Shown: one piece after another, positions 58,541-64,000 of the stretch
Layout of the letters: every line of letters begins with the position of its first letter
How positions within the stretch are numbered: the stretch's first letter is position 1
DNA from: Krasilnikovozyma curviuscula
Taxonomy: Eukaryota; Basidiomycota; Tremellomycetes; Cystofilobasidiales; Mrakiaceae
Assembly: GCA_014825775.1 (NCBI GenBank)
Contig: MVAQ01000092.1
Location: 1-64,000, forward strand
Direction: 5' to 3'
DNA length: 64,000 nucleotides
Made by a program: the position numbers and the translations under genes
Notes under the pieces: model-generated
The model's input: the letters and a program-made list of their open reading frames with translations, nothing else
Told to the model about the DNA's origin: nothing
Database searches by the model: none

Positions 58541-58882
58541 TCACTCCGCCTCGTCGTACATCTGTCGGACATTTCCATTCTCACTACTGAGGACAGGGAT
58601 CCAGTTTTCAGACTTGTCGCTCTTGGAGGACTTGTAGAGCGGACCTTGGATCTGAACGTCGGAGACGACGTTGATGGGGATATCAGCAGGGTGGTTAAGG
58701 ACTTCGTTCGGGCTGAAGACGGCGGAGGTGGTAATAGTCTTCTCCATGGTAGATTTGATATTGATTGGTGCTGTGGAGTTCTGTTGGGCGGTGAAGAATC
58801 GAGCACTCGTGACGGCTGTAGATGGCAATTTGCGACGCAAGCTATGAGTCGTACGCAAAACTGACTTGAGGGCTGCTGACAT
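58541..58882 (-). CDS. Small protein with mitochondrial-type presequence, unknown
   Basis: An intron-free frame of 113 residues. The N-terminus MSAALKSVLRTTHSLRRKLP followed by STAVTSARFF is basic, Ser/Thr-rich and free of acids, which fits a mitochondrial targeting peptide with cleavage near residue 30. The rest is mostly polar (INIKSTMEKTITTSAVFSP, NHPADIPINVVSDVQIQGP, ENWIPVLSSENGNVRQMYDE) with no membrane span. A clean CAACATG start context and a GTAAGT donor just upstream (58972-58978 on this strand) suggest a 5' UTR intron. I do not recognise the family. A plus-strand frame of similar length overlaps but has no such features. Confidence 0.6.
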   Translation of the reverse strand: MSAALKSVLRTTHSLRRKLPSTAVTSARFFTAQQNSTAPINIKSTMEKTITTSAVFSPNEVLNHPADIPINVVSDVQIQGPLYKSSKSDKSENWIPVLSSENGNVRQMYDEAE

Positions 58883-59916
58883 GTTGAAAATAGAAATTTC
58901 TACTCAGAGAAAAGGAAATAAGGGTTAGACATGGGCCGAGAGGAAGTTAAGGATGCGGTTACTACTTACAGTAAGAAAAGCGTTGGGGTGGGGCAGTGAG
59001 GATATGAGATGGTAATTTCTGCGAGAGATGAGTCTTGACTGCAGGAGAAGGACAAGACAAGTGACAAGGGAAAAGTTAGCTGATAGAAAAGAAGGAATGT
59101 GTTTTGGGATCGATGTTGATACTGACCTGATTTGGCCCGGTGGTTGCACAGAAACACTGGTGTTTTGAGAAGGAGATTGATGGATGCTGGAAAGAACACG
59201 AAGAGTCATCCAATTTCCCTCTTTATACTTCCCCAACAAAAGCTTCCCTCACGTTCTACAGAACCGATAAGCGTCCAAAAATTGCCGCTCAGCTTACCCC
59301 AAAGAAGAGTGATCGGTAAGTTCCGGAGCGGTGATCGTACGATCGAACTCTTGTTTGCTTCATCTTGCACCTGAAAGGATTCCCCATTCGGTAATTCTTC
59401 AAGGTAAACGGACTTCCATAAGTATAAGTATCAGCAGGTCAACCACTCCGATATATTTAGGAAACACGGGGTAGATTACGAAGTACAAATTCGAGCATAA
59501 CCTACGACGCGACGCGGGCAAATAGGCAGTATCACGCCCTCGGTCTCCACTTAAGATGGCTCTCGAAGAAATTAAATAGCTGTAGTATTCAAGTAGCCAG
59601 TATGAGTGAGGCTGGATCAGTAGAGAAGGTTGAAAACGTAAGGCAGACATATTGTCTTCGGGCACCGCTTCTTCGCCATGTCACCGAACTCAAATTAGGC
59701 TGGCGATGCTACTGACTAAGACCATCTGGGGGAAAAATTGGCCGCTACTTCGGAGTTGTAAATGGTTCGGGGTGACAAACCGGCTCCATTTTATACGAAG
59801 ATGTTGTCAGTCCTTCCTGATCCTCTCAATGATAGCATCAATTGCGCCGCCGTCTGGGTGATATGAAACATATGTAGAAAGCAGTTAACATCACACGTAC
59901 TCCACAGCAGAACATG
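58883..59916. other. Upstream region of the small mitochondrial-type gene
   Basis: About 1.0 kb. It should hold the 5' UTR, a likely leader intron and promoter of the gene ending at 58541, and the 3' UTR of the next minus-strand gene. It contains a perfect 12-bp palindrome GATCGTACGATC at 59333-59344. No protein-coding gene recognised. Confidence 0.4.
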
Positions 59917-60490
59917 TTAGTAAGCAAAAAAAGCTGGCATCTTCCTCTCTGACCCAGCTATGACTAGATGTGAACATAGATAAGCCAGAGGAGCAAGATG
60001 CCAGTTAGGTTGATCAGGTAATAATGTGAGGCTCGAAGGAGCTTCACCGGAGGCAACATTAGCTGCTTGTCTGGATATGTCTTCCACTTCACGGATTAGC
60101 ACCATCTGTCGAGGCTGAATGGGAGAGCGGACTTCAGAGTCGGCATCATGAGTTGCTGAGGAAGCAAAGATCAGGTTCGCAATACGACATGCCCCTCATT
60201 GCGAGAACTAGAAAACAAAGTAGATAAGTACATGCCATCAAACATTCTTTGTCGACTCTCCTTGATGATGTCAATCCCAAAGTTTTCTCTTCTTCGTCAG
60301 ACCTCTCAGACCGACTGCTATCTTGGCCATTTTCCTGTTCCATCTGCTGCCTTTCTTCGCTCCTCTGCTCATCATCGTCCTCCTCAGTGATGTACATAGG
60401 GCCACCTTCATATCCATCTTGGTTTCTGCGTGAGATCGCCAAAGGCGAACGCAGGCGTTGTCTGAGTCGAGGGTCGTTGAGACGTCTTCC
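59917..60490 (-). CDS. Acidic protein of unknown function, 5' end unresolved
   Basis: Two exons join well: an upstream one (to about 60237) with basic RRLNDPRLRQRLRSPLAISR, then EGGPMYITEEDDDEQRSEER and QENGQDSSRSERSDEEEK, ending LTSSRRVDKECLMA, and, after a GTACTT...CCTCAG intron (about 60236-60158), STHDADSEVRSPIQPRQMVL followed by IREVEDISRQAANVASGEAP and LTLLPDQPNWHLAPLAYLCS. The phase fits and no stop interrupts, so the coding call is credible. The frame stops at 59917. Only in-frame ATG seen is at MYITEE, so a 5' exon further right (60490-60800) is needed; a possible one contains HGVPRPTSIEIAKTAFQVLV but I could not connect it. It is divergent from MMS19. Function not recognised. Confidence 0.5.
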
Positions 60491-60856
60491 TCTATGCTTT
60501 TACCTTGACTAAGACTTGGAAGGCTGTTTTTGCAATTTCGATGCTGGTTGGTCTGGGGACACCATGGTACTAAATAGGAGAGAGGGCGATGAGATTGAAA
60601 GAAACGCCCTGAGCTCAAGAGCAACTTGCGAGAGCCTGTCGACGAGGACAGTATCGTGTCAGGGTTTCTTTGCGAGTAGAAACGGATCTACAGACGCTTC
60701 CTACTTTGCGAGCTTCTGTAAGGTGGAGGGGTTCGACTGGGAAGATCCTGGGGTTTCAAACGGTGTTGCTGCCGCGTCCTGGCCAAAATTCAAGTGAATC
60801 TCTACATCAAAACGACCACCTCGCACCGAACTCAATTTAAGTTTCGGAAAATTCAG

Positions 60857-63800
60857 ATGGACGATGTAACGAGGATAGTGACGACGTACGTCTCTTCTGA
60901 GTCCACAGCAACTCCTGAGGAGCTTCTCAATGGTGAGCTCGATGATGGCCCTCTTTTTTCCTCGCGCTTAATGTGCTGATATTCGCCATTGGTTCCGTTT
61001 CGCAGGTATCAAGGGCGATAGCATAGCTCTACTGGACCTTGTGAAGGCTCTTGGGCCGTATTTGACGTCCCTGGAAGGTGCAGAGCGGAAATCTGGTGCG
61101 TCTGTGTTGCTTCAGTAGTAACTTCAGATAGATTAGCTGATAAGTGACTCCACCCTCTAGCTGTCGGGCTGCTATCAGGTGTACTAGCAAAGCTTCCAAA
61201 GGAGAAGATTAATCGCCAATCTAGTGTGTGCCAATCTTCAACCTGTTTTTCCTTGCTACATGGCCAAAAACTGACGAGGGCCGGGAAAAAATGCTTGCCT
61301 TTCAGCTCGAGTCCTAACGACCTTCTACTGTGAAAAGCTAGATGACTTTGAGGTTATAGGGCCGTCTCTCCAAGGATTGGTGGTGTTGTCTTCACTGCCG
61401 ACGTTTGGAACCGGTGAGACGACCCAGGTTTGTAATGCGTGAGTTCCGACCACCTTGGATCATGCATTATGCTTCTCCTATTGACAGGCATATATCCTCT
61501 CTTACGTAGGATCTTTCAACATATCAATATGAAAGCTCTTGTCCAGTCTATACGGTTCATGGTATTCACAATCATCGATATCTTGATGGCGAATCATAGA
61601 ACCGGTGATTCTACTCTCTTAAACAAGCCCCACATGCTGTTGATCCATCTCTGACTCCATTTGAATTTTTCTCTTCTTTCTCAATAGCTCTGAAGGAGAT
61701 GGGAGACGAATTCGTCGTGAATTACTGTTTGAAGATTGCTGAAGGTGAAAAAGATCCAAGAAATCTACTGGTTGGGTTCTCATTATCAAAAGTCATCCTC
61801 CTCGAATTCGACGTGAAGAATGTGATCGAAGTAACTAGCAAGTTTCTTCCATGTCATGTACCTAATACTGATGTATCTTCTCTGACAGGAACTGTTCGAT
61901 GTCACCTTCTGCTATTTCCCCATAACCTACAAGCCGCCACCAAAAGATCCTTATAATATATCGACAGAAGATCTCCGAGTGGCTCTCCGTGACTGTCTGT
62001 GTGCGACGCCGCTGTTTGCGAAGCAGGCGATGCCCTTACTGTTGGACAAGCTAGTTGCGAGTGGTGGTGATATGAAGGTCAGCCACATCGTTAGCTTCCC
62101 AACTTTGTTGTAGCGAAGACTAAAATAGTTGATCTATGACTTTACAGAAGGATACCTTGAAGACGCTGACGGTCTGCTTTAAAGTGTATGGACATGCCGC
62201 TGTGATGGAATTTGCCAAGCAGATTTGGGAAGGTCTAAAAGTTGAGGTGAGCGTGATCACCCGTTTCTTTTGTTTCTTTTCCGATCCGAACTGATCTCTC
62301 CTTTTTCTCAGCTGTTGTACACGTCCGACACGGAGATCGAAGCTCAAGCTCTCTTAGCACTAGAAAGCTTCGTCGGTGTGCTCTACCCGTCACCTGAATT
62401 TTCAGTCACTCAAACTATCCGAAGCATTACTGAGGAGATGCTAGAACTTCTGAAGGAACCAGAGAAGAGTAAAGCAAAGCCCGCGACCAACATAATTCGA
62501 GCTTGTTTCAAAGCTTCAGGTGAGCCTTCCATCGTGTTTCAATCGCCATCAACCTCTCCAGCTAACCTGTCTTCCCTCGGTATCACAGCTTCTATCGCAC
62601 CATACGTCTATGAGGAGTCTTTCAGTCAATTGTGTCCTCAGTACCACCGAACGGAAGAACTCTCCATCAAAGGCTCCGTCCTTGAAGTCCTGGCTCACCT
62701 GCTCCAAGGTGCACGAGAAGTCTACACAGCAGAGGATACAACCCGACGATTCGGACCTGAAGGCGTCCTAGATCAGTTTAAGGACGATCTAATGGGCTGC
62801 TTTTCATCCGGTATCAAGTCAACAAGCTCAACTTCTACGAAGCCGGCGCTAGAGGGATACCTTCAGATTGTTCATATCCCAGAATATATGAGTAATGAGG
62901 AAATCAGTTATTTGGTTCAAAGTGTAAATAATTTGATCATCTCGGAGGATGCTAGTGATTTGAGGTAGGCTCTTCTCCTCCCTCTTCCCTCTTCACGGTA
63001 GCTGATGAATCTCTGATTCACTTCCTAGATCTCCCGCATTAGCTGGTCTCTCATCGATCTCCAAGATCTTCCCAAAAGCGCTCGAAGAAATTACTCTCCC
63101 TCTTCTGTTCAGTAAACTACCGGATTCAGCTCCAGCTCTGGACGATGAAGATGGGCGAGCTCACTATCGACGAATCTTGGCTTCCCTCACCATTCTCTGT
63201 GTCCAGCCGGTCCTCTTCGAGATTCTCGTTGTCAGAATAACAGCTAAACTTGACCTTCTCTGTTACCCACCGTCATCACCGTCATCGTCCACATCAGACG
63301 TATCAATGGGACAACCTTCAGAGGACAAAGAATGTAACGCAGCATACGCTTTCGCTCTCCTTAACAGTCTCCTTGGCGTCTTGAACCAAAAGGTTGAGCT
63401 CAAACACCCAGATATCCCGAAGTATATTGACCATCTGGTCCCCCGTCTTTTCTCGCTCTTCGTGTGTGCCTCGCTGTCACCGACGCCAGAGAACGAAGTC
63501 GCGACAGATCCAAGGCTGCTGGTTGTAGGTGGTAAGATTGTCGAGGTGGTCACGCAGACCTTGTCAGCAGAGAGACAGGACAAGTATGCGGCTAGCCTCT
63601 TTGCAGCATATCAAGGTGGGAAAATCGGTAGTATGGTGGGGCAGGGGCAGAAGGTTCCAGAGAGCGTCGAGTTCAAGCCAATGGTGGTGAGTTAACCTGC
63701 GGATATAATGATTGGCCCTCGCTTCTCCTCTGACTGCCTTTTCTTCTCTCAGCCTGAAGCATCTGAGTATCAAAAAAATCTCATCGTTTTCTTCTCATCT

Positions 63801-64000
63801 GTCGTAATTGCCCTTAGGCCAGAAGTCCAACTTCCAGTCGGCGACTTCACAGTCTTTTTGACGGAGCTGCTGAAGTTCTCAATCGACACCTCCAACTCAG
63901 ACTTCCAAGTCAAGCATCTATTCCACATCTTTAGTTCCATCGTCAACAAGAAATCGGATGGTAAGTCTCCACATTTTTATTTTTTCTCACGAACAGTGAG
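60857..64000 (+). CDS. MET18: MMS19/MET18 cytosolic Fe-S targeting factor (3' part beyond the window)
   Basis: HEAT-repeat scaffold of the cytosolic Fe-S targeting complex that hands clusters to DNA polymerases and helicases such as XPD. Start MDDVTRIVTTYVSSESTATP leads to IALLDLVKALGPYLTSLEGA, then NRQSARVLTTFYCEKLDDFE and VIGPSLQGLVVLSSLPTFG. The central hallmark blocks are present: LKIAEGEKDPRNLLVGFSLS and ELFDVTFCYFPITYKPPPKD followed by YNISTEDLRVALRDCLCATP and LFAKQAMPLLLDKL. Then come QALLALESFVGVLYPSPEFS and NIIRACFKASASIAPYV, and a later part with NAAYAFALLNSLLGVLNQK and further HEAT-like helices up to the right edge. About a dozen introns. The gene is cut by the window end around the exon finishing IVNKKSD, followed by a GTAAGT donor. 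Expected full length about 1,000 residues. Confidence 0.93.

Noticed and set aside
58268..58864. A 198-codon plus-strand open frame
   Set aside because: It overlaps the minus-strand frame with a mitochondrial-type N-terminus and a good start context, and shows no domain of its own.
1..64000. tRNA genes, rRNA, CRISPR arrays, transposons and secondary-metabolite clusters
   Set aside because: I looked for A/B boxes with cloverleaf arms, repeated spacers, transposase or reverse transcriptase motifs and synthase genes and found none that I could support; the single P450 has no partner genes.

Overview
This window looks like nuclear DNA of a basidiomycete yeast or fungus. Almost every gene is cut by many short introns (roughly 40 to 130 nt, GT...AG, CTAAC/CTGAC-like branch sites), genes lie on both strands with short gaps, and the proteins are typical fungal housekeeping ones. 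Protein character (UGD1, TGS1, UBC7, the monocarboxylate-type MFS) and intron density suggest Agaricomycotina, perhaps Tremellomycetes; that placement is inference. I see no bacterial operon, CRISPR array, tRNA, rRNA or intact transposon.

Layout, left to right. 0.5-6 kb: a borate/anion transporter (BOR1 type, -) divergent from a monocarboxylate-type MFS transporter (+). 6-9 kb: a tiny ribosomal protein eL41 gene whose stop codon is split by an intron, then tRNA-His guanylyltransferase THG1 (+). 9-13 kb: a large Ser/Pro-rich coiled-coil protein of unknown role (-). 14-17 kb: UDP-glucose dehydrogenase (-). 18-21.4 kb: OPT-family oligopeptide transporter (-), divergent from the cap hypermethylase TGS1 (+). 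23.6-30.7 kb: three + strand genes in tandem: UNC93-like MFS protein, ELMO/CED-12 homologue and CKS1. 31-37.5 kb: a cytochrome P450, TFIIH subunit SSL1 and a small Cys-rich acidic protein (all -). 38.4-42.9 kb: one continuous reading frame that joins a UBA/UIM deubiquitinase-like protein to a TSR4/PDCD2-like protein. 43-50 kb: a two-segment membrane protein, DEAD-box helicase DBP9 and an SMUBP2/HCS1-type helicase (-). 50.1-55.3 kb: F-box/LRR-like protein (+), VAM7 SNARE (-), UBC7 E2 (+). 56-58.1 kb: an acidic coiled-coil protein (+) convergent with an MPV17/SYM1 mitochondrial membrane protein (-). 58.5-60.5 kb: a small protein with a mitochondrial-type N-terminus and an unresolved acidic gene (-). 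60.9 kb to the right edge: MMS19/MET18 (+), cut by the window end.

The genes do not form an obvious pathway cluster. Several are RNA or translation related (eL41, THG1, TGS1, DBP9, the TSR4 module), and several belong to ubiquitin or trafficking pathways (the UBA/UIM protein, F-box, UBC7, VAM7). The items most worth a second look are the UBA/UIM-TSR4 fusion frame, the eL41 split stop codon with other very small first coding exons, the 119-residue Cys-rich protein assembled by hand from three exons, and a perfect hairpin followed by a T-run between two convergent genes. I found no clear evidence of a novel multi-gene system.
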